The notes: generated by a model from the letters alone, not told the origin. A stretch of 7,232 nt of DNA from Thermoplasmata archaeon (GCA_021788795.1 JAJYKG010000107.1:1-7232); one strand, 5' to 3'; counted from the first letter of the stretch, positions 1 to 6,417 are shown. Made by a program: numbers and translations.

Positions 1-281
1 GCGTGGCCTTCCTTAACGCCGGGGAGACGCGCGTGGAGCTTGTGACGCCCCTGTCCGCCTCGAGCACGGTCGCCCGGTTCCTCGAGAAGCGCGGCGAGGG
101 ACTCCACCACCTCGCGTTCGCGACGGCGGACGTCGCCGCCGAGCTCGCGGAGCTCGAGAGGCAGGGGTTCGAACTGGTGGACCCCGCCCCGCGACCCGGG
201 GCCCACGGCAGCCTGGTCGCCTTCCTGCATCCCCGCTCGTCGCACGGGGTCCTCATCGAGCTCGTGCAGGAGCCGCGGTGA
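1..281 (+). CDS. mce: Methylmalonyl-CoA epimerase, C-terminal part (5' end outside window)
   Basis: This enzyme interconverts the (S) and (R) forms of methylmalonyl-CoA, the step between propionyl-CoA carboxylase and methylmalonyl-CoA mutase, in the cytoplasm. The frame is open from base 3 and stops with TGA at 279-281, giving 92 visible residues. Family members are about 130-140 residues, so roughly 40 N-terminal residues lie upstream, and the GTG at position 3 is probably an internal valine rather than the start. The visible part matches the second half of the glyoxalase/VOC-type fold. It contains FLEKRGEGLHHLAF (metal-ligand His region, codons 105-110), the PRPGAHG segment, and HPRSSHGVLIEL, whose Glu at 258-260 is the expected C-terminal metal ligand. 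The carboxylase genes 4.6 kb downstream support the assignment. Other VOC enzymes share the fold, but these motifs are typical of the epimerase. Confidence 0.93.
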   Translation, partial: VAFLNAGETRVELVTPLSASSTVARFLEKRGEGLHHLAFATADVAAELAELERQGFELVDPAPRPGAHGSLVAFLHPRSSHGVLIELVQEPR

Positions 282-326
282 GCGAAGGGTCCCCGCGTCA
301 GAAACATTAGGCTAGACCAAGCCGGA

Positions 327-337
327 TAGGTTTATGA
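327..337 (+). promoter_or_regulatory. Archaeal TATA-like box for the seven-helix protein gene
   Basis: The 80-base gap 282-361 contains an A/T-rich island in G+C-rich surroundings. GTTTAT occupies 330-335, and its first base is 32 nt before the ATG at 362. An archaeal TATA box at this distance places the transcription start at or next to the start codon, predicting a leaderless mRNA. There is no Shine-Dalgarno sequence before the ATG. A further A-rich stretch at about 301-310 could be an upstream element, but I cannot assign it. Confidence 0.6.
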
Positions 338-361
338 CGCATCGCCCGCGTCCCGCCGACC

Positions 362-1039
362 ATGAGCCTTGAGGGCGCCGCCGTCTCCCTCGCCGCCGCG
401 GTCATCAGCGCCGTCTTCGCCTTCCTCGTCTTCCGCCAATGGATCTCGCGCCACAAGGCGTTCCAGTTCTCCTGGAGTGTTGGGCTCGCGATGTTCGCGG
501 TCGCGGCCTTCACCCAGTTCCTCGCGGAGGCCTACGGCTGGAGCGACGGCGTGTACCGGGTCTACTACTTCGTGTCCGCGCCCCTCGTGGCGGTCCTCGG
601 GGTGGGCTCCGCGTTCCTCGTCAGCCGCAAGCTCGGCCGCGCCTTCGCCGCCTACACGGTCGTCCTGGCGGCCGCCTTCGCCTGGGTCGTGTTCACGGCT
701 CCGGTGGACGCCGCGAAGCTCCTGCAACCGATTCCCGCGGGCAACGGCTTCCCCGATTCCGTGCGGATCTGGTCCCCCGTGTTCACGATCCCCGGGAGCC
801 TCGCCCTCATCGGGATCGCCCTCCTCTCGTACTGGAGGACGCGGTTCGTCTCCAACCTCGGGATCGCGGCGGGCGCGATCGTTGCCGCGGGCAGCGGCGC
901 CCTCGCGACGCTTGGGATCACCTGGGTCCTCTACCTCGGCGAGCTCGTGGGCATCGCGCTCATGTTCTGGGGCTTCCTCCTGAGCCGGGAGCCCGCGAAG
1001 GTCCCGAAGCCCGAGGGCGAGCGGGTCTCCGCCACATGA
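362..1039 (+). CDS. Seven-transmembrane-helix protein of unknown function
   Basis: I do not recognise a named family. The 225-residue product is almost entirely hydrophobic, with seven likely helices at about residues 5-24, 36-57, 65-87, 94-112, 137-157, 166-185 and 188-207. Basic residues cluster in the loops at 25-32 (RQWISRHK), 88-93 (SRKLGR) and 158-165 (WRTRFVSN) and in the C-terminal tail. The other loops carry almost none. By the positive-inside rule this gives an N-out, C-in topology. The longest outside loop (113-136) is rich in Pro and Gly. The tail after residue 208 is short and polar. No kinase, transporter or catalytic motif is visible, so a sensor-like or structural role is only a guess. 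The ATG at 362 is chosen because a TATA-like box sits 32 nt before it. The gene ends 40 nt before the biotin ligase, which has its own promoter, so it is probably transcribed alone. Confidence 0.82.
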   Translation: MSLEGAAVSLAAAVISAVFAFLVFRQWISRHKAFQFSWSVGLAMFAVAAFTQFLAEAYGWSDGVYRVYYFVSAPLVAVLGVGSAFLVSRKLGRAFAAYTVVLAAAFAWVVFTAPVDAAKLLQPIPAGNGFPDSVRIWSPVFTIPGSLALIGIALLSYWRTRFVSNLGIAAGAIVAAGSGALATLGITWVLYLGELVGIALMFWGFLLSREPAKVPKPEGERVSAT

Positions 1040-1046
1040 GCCGCCA

Positions 1047-1058
1047 ACGTTGAAATAG
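1047..1058 (+). promoter_or_regulatory. Archaeal TATA-like box for the biotin ligase gene
   Basis: The 40-base gap after the membrane protein gene holds GTTGAAATAG at 1049-1058, an A/T-rich island flanked by G+C-rich sequence. Its first base is 31 nt before the GTG at 1080. This matches the spacing seen before the genes at 362 and 4857 and predicts a leaderless transcript. It also supports the GTG as the true start, because no Shine-Dalgarno sequence is present. Confidence 0.6.
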
Positions 1059-1079
1059 ACTCGCCGCGGTCCGGCGGAC

Positions 1080-1844
1080 GTGAAGACCGGGGAGTTCCAC
1101 AACCCCAGCCGGAAGATCGTCGGCCGAACGATCTGGCATTACGACGCCGTCGAGTCCACGAACGACACGCTCAAGGAGCTCCTCGAGGGCGACCTGCCGG
1201 AGGGCCTCGTCGTCTGGGCGGACCGCCAGGCCGCGGGCAAGGGCCGCCACGGCCGCGCCTGGGCCTCTCCGCCCGGGGGTCTGTACCTGTCCATCCTGCT
1301 CCGCCCCAAGGAGGTCCACGCGCAGGTGCTCGGCCTCCTCGCGGGCATACCGCTCGTCAAGACGCTGCGGCACTTCGGCGTGTTCGCGGTCCTGAAGTGG
1401 CCCAACGACGCGATCTTCCAGGGGCGCAAGCTCGCCGGCATCCTCTCGGAGGGCGTGTACCGGCGCGACATGTACCACGTCATCCTGGGCGTCGGCATCA
1501 ACACGAACCTCGACCTCGACCGCTTGCCGCCGGACGTGCAGGCGCGGGCGACGAGCCTCAAGCGCGAGGTCAACCTCTACGTCGCGAACGAGGAATGCCT
1601 GGAGTACTTCCTCGAGCAGCTGGACGACGTGTACTCACGGTACGTCCACACGCCCACGCCGCTCATGATGAAGGAGTACCGCGGCGCCTGCAGCACGATC
1701 GGCAAGCGCGTGTCCGTTGAGACCCCGAAGGGCCGGGTGCTCGGGAAGGCGACCGACGTCACCCCGGCCGGCGCGCTGGTCGTCGTTGACGGCCAGGATG
1801 GGCGGCACGAGATCGTGGACGGCACGGTCGAGTACGCCGAGTGA
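1080..1844 (+). CDS. birA: Biotin-protein ligase (biotin-[acetyl-CoA-carboxylase] ligase), monofunctional
   Basis: This enzyme makes biotinyl-5'-AMP from biotin and ATP, then transfers biotin to the target lysine of a biotin carrier protein. The 254-residue sequence carries the family landmarks in order: ESTN at 25-28, the biotinyl-AMP loop GKGRHGRAW at 53-61, GGLYLSILLRP at 66-76, KWPND at 106-110, KLAGIL at 117-122 with the conserved Lys117, and GVGIN at 137-141. About 55 C-terminal residues (from about 200) form the small SH3-like domain, with a GRVLGKATDVTPAGALVV segment. The N-terminal winged-helix domain of bifunctional BirA repressors is absent, so it should not act as a DNA-binding repressor. 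The GTG start is supported by a promoter box 31 nt upstream. The biotin-dependent carboxylase encoded 3 kb downstream is the obvious client. Its TGA overlaps a possible GTG start of the next gene (GTGA at 1841-1844). Confidence 0.97.
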   Translation: MKTGEFHNPSRKIVGRTIWHYDAVESTNDTLKELLEGDLPEGLVVWADRQAAGKGRHGRAWASPPGGLYLSILLRPKEVHAQVLGLLAGIPLVKTLRHFGVFAVLKWPNDAIFQGRKLAGILSEGVYRRDMYHVILGVGINTNLDLDRLPPDVQARATSLKREVNLYVANEECLEYFLEQLDDVYSRYVHTPTPLMMKEYRGACSTIGKRVSVETPKGRVLGKATDVTPAGALVVVDGQDGRHEIVDGTVEYAE

Positions 1845-4396
1845 CGCCGCCGAGTTTCGGCGGGGGCAAAACGCTTTTGTCGTGCCGCGGCCATCCCGCG
1901 GGCACGAGCACACCCTCGAACCGCCGGGAATGGGCCAAGTTCGGCACCGCGGTCGTCGTGTCCGTCGTCGTCTTCGCGGTGTTCTCGGTCCCCGTGGGCC
2001 CGCTCCCCGGCCTGGGCTCCCTCCTGGACCCCACGACAGGCCTGTGGTCGGTCGCCTTCTACCAGCGCGGGCTCCAGACCCAGACGATCCAGGTGCCCGG
2101 CCTCTCGGCCCCCGTGACGATCGTCCGGGACGTCATGGGCGTCCCGCACATCTACGCGTCCAACTACCCGGACGCGTGGTTCGCCCTCGGCTACGTGCAC
2201 GCGCAGGACCGGCTGTGGCAGATGGACACCCAGTACCGCGCGGCCGCGGGCCGCCTGAGCGAGATCCTCGGGCCCAGCATGGTGTCGACGGACGAGTTCT
2301 TCCGGACGATCGGCCTGCAGCGGATCGCCGCGACCGCCGCCGCGGCGCGGGAGAAGGCCGGCGGCTTGGACGCCACGGTGATCAACGCCTACGTGGCCGG
2401 CGTGAACGCCTACATCTCCGCCCTCGACCCGCCCGACTACCCGATTGAGTTCAAGCTGCTCGGCTACGCGCCGGAACCGTGGAACGCGACGATGACGCTC
2501 ACGGAGGGCGCCCTCATCGCGTGGGGCCTCATGGGGAACTTCTACGACCTCGAGTACAACCTCCTGGTGGAGAAGTTCGGGGCCGCGGAGGCGGCCCAGC
2601 TGTTCCCCGACTACCCTGCGGGCACGCAGTACCCGATCCAGCCCGCCGCCGTGACGTCGTCCGGCGCGTCGCTCCTCTCCCCGGCCGCGGCGGAGGACAT
2701 CCTTCGGAAGGCGGCCCTGGCGGACCCCTGGATCCCCGACTTCGTGGGCGCCGGGAGCAACAACTGGGCCGTCGCGGGGAACCGCACGTCCACGGGCATG
2801 CCGCTCCTGGACGCCGACCCGCATCTGCAGTTCCAGCTCCCCGCGATCTGGTACGAGGCGGAGATGCACACGCCCCCGTTCACCTTCAACGGCACGAGCT
2901 ACCCCGGGTTCAACCTGCGCGGCGCGACCTTCCCCGGCATCCCCGCGTTCTTCTTCGGCACGAACGGGCACATCGCCTGGGGCGAGACGAACACCGGGGC
3001 CGACGTGAACGACTTCTTCGTGGAGCACCTCTCGCCGAACGGCACGGAGTACGAGTACGGCGGGGCGTGGTACCCGCTCACCGTCTACGACGAGCCCATC
3101 CGCGTGAAGGGAGGCGGCGTCGTCGACTACAAGGTGGACGTCACGAACCACGGCCCCATCCTGACGGAAGACAACCAGACCGTGTCCATGCAGTCGACGA
3201 TCGTCTACTTCGGGCAGGAACTCGAGGCGATGCTCGGCATCAACCTCGCCGAGAACTCGGCCCAGTTCAACGCGTCCTCTCAGGACTGGCGCGTGCCCGC
3301 GCAGAACATCATCTATGCGGACAACAACGGGCTCCACGGGAACATCGGCATCCGGTCCACGGGCCTCTTCCCCATCCGGGCGAACTACACGGGCCGCCTC
3401 CCGGTGGACGGCTCGAACGCCAGCTACACCTGGACGGGCTTCGTGCCCTTCGCGGACGAGCCGCACTCCTGGGACCCGCCCTCGGGCTACGTCTGGAGCA
3501 ACAACGAGGTGCCGTACCCGCCCGGCTACGCGTACGCGTCGAGCCTGGGGTCTCTCTTCGACCCGGGCTACCGCGCGCGGCGGATCCACGAGCTCCTCGC
3601 CGGGGACTCGAACGTCAGCCTTGCTGACATGCAGAGCTTCCAGCTCGACGTCTTGGACACGGCGGCCCAGTCCCTCGTCCCCTACATCCTCCGGGCGGTG
3701 ACGCACCCCGCGGACGCCGTCGAGTCCCAGGCCCTCGCCCTCCTGAACTCCTGGCACTACCACATGTACGCGAACTCGTCGGCGGCCAGCATCTGGTACT
3801 TCTTCATGCAGTACTACATGCAGGACACGTTCGGGGACGAGTACGCCGCGGCGGACGCCTCGAACCTCACCCTCCCGCAGTTCAACACCCTGGAGAACCT
3901 CACGATCAACGATCCCACGTCCCACTGGTTCGACAAGGTCTCCGGCGGGACGGTCGTCGTGCAGAACGCCACGACGGTCATCAACCAGGCGTTCCACGAC
4001 GCGGTCTCGCACCTCACGACGCTCCTCGGCCCGACCGCCGCGAGCTGGACATGGGGCGAAATCCACTTCCGGGAGTTCCCCGCCCTGAGCGGCCTCTCCG
4101 CGCTCTCCCGCGGGCCCTATTCCGCGGGAGGCGATGAGTACACGCTCAACGTCGCCGCGGGCCTCACCGCGGAGGGCGGCCCGTCGTGGCGGCAGGTCAT
4201 CGACCTCAGGAACCCGGACAACTCCCTCGCGATCTACCCCGGGGGGCAGTCCGGCAACCCGCTCAGCGTCCACTACGACGACTTCCTCGTGGGCTCGTAC
4301 CTCGATGGGAAGTACCTGCCCTTCAAGGACTTCCCGAACCAGGACTCGATCCCCGCGGCCTCCGTCGAGTCGATCATTACCCTCAACCCCGGATGA
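1841..4396 (+). CDS. Penicillin acylase family (S45) N-terminal-nucleophile amidohydrolase, exported or membrane-anchored
   Basis: Enzymes of this family hydrolyse amide bonds of acylated substrates such as beta-lactam side chains or acyl-homoserine lactones. The natural substrate here cannot be told from sequence. The 851-residue frame has basic residues (NRREWAK, 27-33), then one hydrophobic helix (about 35-50), so it is exported or anchored outside the cell. The alpha-chain region has RDVMGVPHI at 96-104 and HAQDRLWQMD at 120-129. The precursor should self-cleave between Gly305 and Ser306 in AGSNNWAV, freeing Ser306 as nucleophile and a beta chain of 546 residues, close to the usual size. 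DVND at 388-391 resembles the calcium-site Asp pair. Asn489 and Arg513 are the likely oxyanion and substrate residues. GGQSGNP at 801-807 is a further C-terminal family landmark. The start is uncertain: GTG 1841 overlaps the previous stop, but a promoter-like box suggests ACG 1904. The only cysteine (15) lies in that doubtful extension. Confidence 0.95.
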   Translation: MTPPSFGGGKTLLSCRGHPAGTSTPSNRREWAKFGTAVVVSVVVFAVFSVPVGPLPGLGSLLDPTTGLWSVAFYQRGLQTQTIQVPGLSAPVTIVRDVMGVPHIYASNYPDAWFALGYVHAQDRLWQMDTQYRAAAGRLSEILGPSMVSTDEFFRTIGLQRIAATAAAAREKAGGLDATVINAYVAGVNAYISALDPPDYPIEFKLLGYAPEPWNATMTLTEGALIAWGLMGNFYDLEYNLLVEKFGAAEAAQLFPDYPAGTQYPIQPAAVTSSGASLLSPAAAEDILRKAALADPWIPDFVGAGSNNWAVAGNRTSTGMPLLDADPHLQFQLPAIWYEAEMHTPPFTFNGTSYPGFNLRGATFPGIPAFFFGTNGHIAWGETNTGADVNDFFVEHLSPNGTEYEYGGAWYPLTVYDEPIRVKGGGVVDYKVDVTNHGPILTEDNQTVSMQSTIVYFGQELEAMLGINLAENSAQFNASSQDWRVPAQNIIYADNNGLHGNIGIRSTGLFPIRANYTGRLPVDGSNASYTWTGFVPFADEPHSWDPPSGYVWSNNEVPYPPGYAYASSLGSLFDPGYRARRIHELLAGDSNVSLADMQSFQLDVLDTAAQSLVPYILRAVTHPADAVESQALALLNSWHYHMYANSSAASIWYFFMQYYMQDTFGDEYAAADASNLTLPQFNTLENLTINDPTSHWFDKVSGGTVVVQNATTVINQAFHDAVSHLTTLLGPTAASWTWGEIHFREFPALSGLSALSRGPYSAGGDEYTLNVAAGLTAEGGPSWRQVIDLRNPDNSLAIYPGGQSGNPLSVHYDDFLVGSYLDGKYLPFKDFPNQDSIPAASVESIITLNPG
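1847..1863 (+). terminator. Short G+C-rich hairpin just after the biotin ligase stop codon
   Basis: CCGCCGA at 1847-1853 and TCGGCGG at 1857-1863 are perfect reverse complements separated by a 3-nt loop. The hairpin begins 3 nt after the biotin ligase TGA. It may help end that transcript or protect its 3' end. There is no T-run directly behind it, although a TTTT lies at 1875-1878. Chance formation is quite possible in sequence this rich in G and C, and if the acylase starts at 1841 the hairpin lies inside its coding region. Confidence 0.3.
1867..1880 (+). promoter_or_regulatory. Probable TATA-like box for the acylase gene
   Basis: CAAAACGCTTTTG at 1867-1879 is the only A/T-rich island in this region and is symmetric (CAAAA, CGC, TTTTG). 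Such A-run/T-run islands are common in archaeal promoters. The GCTTTT part starts at 1873, and 31 nt later lies the ACG codon at 1904, in frame with the acylase. This is the same spacing as the promoter boxes of the other genes in the window. If it is a promoter, transcription would begin near 1902-1905, downstream of the GTG at 1841, which would make the acylase open reading frame annotated from 1841 too long. Confidence 0.5.
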
Positions 4397-4400
4397 TGCC

Positions 4401-4829
4401 ATGGCCCGAATCCGCTTCCCCGACCTCGGCACCCGCGTCGTGTTCCTCTCCGCCTTCATCGCCGCCGAGCTGCTCCTCTTCACGGGGACCTGGCAGCTCG
4501 CGTACCTGGCGGGCTTCCTCGCGGGCATGCTCTCCGCTCGGATCCGCCGCGCGGTCATCCTCGGGGCCGCGTCCGTCTTGGTGGCCTGGGCCGCCTACCT
4601 CGTCTACGTGTTCGTCGAAGGGGCGGGGCTGCAACTCGCGGACCTGGTCGGCCAGATCCTCGGCGTGGGCGCGGGGGCGTGGTGGCTCCTCACGGTGATG
4701 ACGCTCCTCATGGGGGCCCTCCTGGGGGCTGCGGGAGGCTTCACGGGGTGCACGGCCGCGCGCCTCTTCCTGTGGGAACAGGCGGGCGGGGAGCCGGCCG
4801 GGGCGGCGCCGGAGCCCCCGAAGAGTTGA
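4401..4829 (+). CDS. Small four-helix membrane protein of unknown function
   Basis: I do not recognise this 142-residue product. Four hydrophobic helices are visible at about residues 12-28, 31-46, 51-72 and 94-120. Basic residues lie at 3-5 (RIR), 47-50 (RIRR) and 121, which predicts both termini inside. The fourth segment is rich in small residues (GALLGAAGGFTG), and the tail from 126 is Pro/Ala/Gly-rich and polar. The first in-frame ATG after the acylase is at 4401, only 4 nt past its TGA, in an ATG-rich stretch (4393-4403). Co-transcription and translational coupling with the acylase are therefore likely. The reading frame stays open further upstream, back into the acylase gene, but that part is a shadow of the acylase. 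A role in anchoring, exporting or servicing the acylase is possible from position alone. Nothing in the sequence proves it. Confidence 0.75.
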   Translation: MARIRFPDLGTRVVFLSAFIAAELLLFTGTWQLAYLAGFLAGMLSARIRRAVILGAASVLVAWAAYLVYVFVEGAGLQLADLVGQILGVGAGAWWLLTVMTLLMGALLGAAGGFTGCTAARLFLWEQAGGEPAGAAPEPPKS

Positions 4830-4832
4830 AGT
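4823..4832 (+). promoter_or_regulatory. Weak TATA-like box for the carboxylase genes
   Basis: GTTGAA at 4825-4830 is identical to the box before the biotin ligase and begins 32 nt before the ATG at 4857. It overlaps the stop codon of the four-helix protein (TGA 4827-4829), so part of its sequence is constrained by coding. The 27-base gap 4830-4856 has no Shine-Dalgarno sequence. The constant spacing suggests a leaderless transcript covering the two carboxylase genes, but the site is less A/T-rich than the others. Confidence 0.42.
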
Positions 4833-4856
4833 CGGTCGTCCGCATTCGAGCGGCCC

Positions 4857-6407
4857 ATGGCCGTCGATGACCGCGTCGAGGAACTCCGCCGCCGCAAGGA
4901 AGCCACGAAGGTCGGAGGCGGGGCCGAGCGCATCGAACAGCAGCATGCGAAGGGGAAGCTCACGGCGCGGGAGCGCGTCGACCTCCTCCTCGATCCCGGC
5001 ACGTTCGTGGAGACGGACATGTTCGTCGAGCACCGAGCCTCGGACTTCGGGATGGACAAGCGCCGGATCGCCGGGGACGGCGTCGTCACTGGATACGGGG
5101 CGATCGACGGCCGCACGGTGTTCGTCTTCTCCCAGGACTTCACGGTCTTCGGCGGCAGCCTCGGGGAGACGCACGCGAACAAGATCGTCAAGATCATGGA
5201 CATGGCCATGAAGGTCGGCGCGCCCGTGATCGGGCTCAACGACAGCGGGGGCGCGCGCATCCAGGAGGGCGTCATCAGCCTCGGCGGCTACGCGGAGATC
5301 TTCTTCCGCAACGTGCTCGCGTCCGGCGTGGTGCCGCAGATCAGCGCGATCCTGGGCCCCTGCGCCGGCGGCGCGGTCTACAGCCCCGCGATGACGGACT
5401 TCACGATCATGGCGAAGAACAGCTCGTACATGTTCATCACGGGTCCCGAGGTCATCAAGACCGTGACGGGCGAGGACGTCACGTTCGAGCAGCTCGGCGG
5501 CGCCATGACCCACAACGAGAAGTCCGGCGTCGCGCACTTCGCCGCGGACGACGAGAAGGGTGCGCTGCGGCTCATCCGCAAGCTCCTCAGCTACATTCCC
5601 TCGAACAACGTCGAGGACCCGCCCATCCTGATGAGCGAGGACCCGTCGGACCGCCGGGATCCGGAGCTCGCGGCGGTCGTCCCGAGGGACTCGGACAAGC
5701 CCTACGACATGCGGGACGTGATCACGCGCGTCGTGGACCGCGGCTCGTGGCTCGAGGTCCAGGAGCACTGGGCCCAGAACATGGTCGTGGGCTTCGCGCG
5801 CCTCGCCGGCCGGCCCGTGGGCGTCGTGGGCAACCAGCCCAAGGTCCTCGCCGGGACGCTCGACATCAACTCCTCCACGAAGGGCGCGCGGTTCGTCCGC
5901 TTCTGCGACTGCTTCAACATCCCGCTCCTCACGTTCGTCGACGTCCCCGGATTCCTTCCGGGCACCGCCCAGGAGTACGGGGGCATCATCCGCAACGGAG
6001 CCAAGCTCCTCTTCGCCTTCAGCGAGGCCACCGTGCCCAAGGTGACCGTGATCACGCGCAAGGCGTACGGCGGCGCCTACGACGTCATGTGCTCGAAGCA
6101 CATCCGCGGCGACATGAACTTCGCCTGGCCCTCCGCGGAGCTCGCCGTCATGGGCCCCGAGGGCGCGGTCCAGATCATCTTCCGCAAGGAGATCGACGCG
6201 GCCGCGGACCCGAAGGCCCGCGAGGCCGAGCTCGTCCGTGAGTACCGCGAGAAGTTCGCGAACCCCTACATCGCGGCGCGCATGGGATACCTGGACGACA
6301 TCATCGAGCCGCCGGAGACACGGCCGCGGGTCGTGAACGCTTTCGCGATGCTCCGGAGCAAGCGCGAGACGCGCCCGCCCAAGAAGCACGGCAATATCCC
6401 CCTGTAG
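4857..6407 (+). CDS. pccB: Acyl-CoA carboxylase carboxyltransferase subunit (propionyl-CoA carboxylase beta type)
   Basis: This subunit moves the carboxyl group from carboxybiotin to an acyl-CoA, most likely propionyl-CoA giving methylmalonyl-CoA, in the cytoplasm. The 516-residue length is typical of PccB-type subunits. The N-terminal crotonase-like half carries GKLTARERVDLLLDPGTF near residues 33-50, DSGGARIQEG at 129-138 (an oxyanion-hole region) and the GPCAGGAVYSPA segment. The C-terminal half carries DVPGFLPGT at 362-370 and RKAYGGAYDVM. Asp409 in that last motif matches the position where Asp is known to favour propionyl-CoA in Streptomyces PccB. The ending KKHGNIPL is also typical of the family. 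The epimerase at the window's left edge fits this substrate. Sodium-pumping methylmalonyl-CoA decarboxylase alpha subunits are close relatives, but the following biotin carboxylase gene favours a carboxylase. No cluster-binding zinc finger like that of bacterial AccD is seen. Confidence 0.96.
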   Translation: MAVDDRVEELRRRKEATKVGGGAERIEQQHAKGKLTARERVDLLLDPGTFVETDMFVEHRASDFGMDKRRIAGDGVVTGYGAIDGRTVFVFSQDFTVFGGSLGETHANKIVKIMDMAMKVGAPVIGLNDSGGARIQEGVISLGGYAEIFFRNVLASGVVPQISAILGPCAGGAVYSPAMTDFTIMAKNSSYMFITGPEVIKTVTGEDVTFEQLGGAMTHNEKSGVAHFAADDEKGALRLIRKLLSYIPSNNVEDPPILMSEDPSDRRDPELAAVVPRDSDKPYDMRDVITRVVDRGSWLEVQEHWAQNMVVGFARLAGRPVGVVGNQPKVLAGTLDINSSTKGARFVRFCDCFNIPLLTFVDVPGFLPGTAQEYGGIIRNGAKLLFAFSEATVPKVTVITRKAYGGAYDVMCSKHIRGDMNFAWPSAELAVMGPEGAVQIIFRKEIDAAADPKAREAELVREYREKFANPYIAARMGYLDDIIEPPETRPRVVNAFAMLRSKRETRPPKKHGNIPL

Positions 6408-6417
6408 GCGGTTTCGG

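Noticed and set aside
282..361. Possible small RNA or terminator in the largest gap
   Set aside because: I see no stable hairpin followed by a T-run and no tRNA-like fold. Only the TATA-like box for the next gene is supported.
332..1102. A 256-codon minus-strand frame opposite the seven-helix protein
   Set aside because: It is rich in Arg, Glu, Asp and Gly with no hydrophobic core or motif. The + strand frame has seven well-formed helices and a promoter at the right distance.
4134..4400. Upstream extension of the four-helix protein frame to an ATG at 4134
   Set aside because: This part overlaps the C-terminal acylase motifs in another frame and is Ser/Arg/Thr-rich nonsense. Hydrophobic, protein-like sequence begins only at the ATG at 4401.
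1577..4558. A 993-codon open frame on the minus strand, opposite the acylase
   Set aside because: Its translation is dominated by Arg, Gly, Val, Glu and Asp with no recognisable domain. It is the usual mirror frame of a G+C-rich gene, and the + strand holds a convincing S45 acylase.
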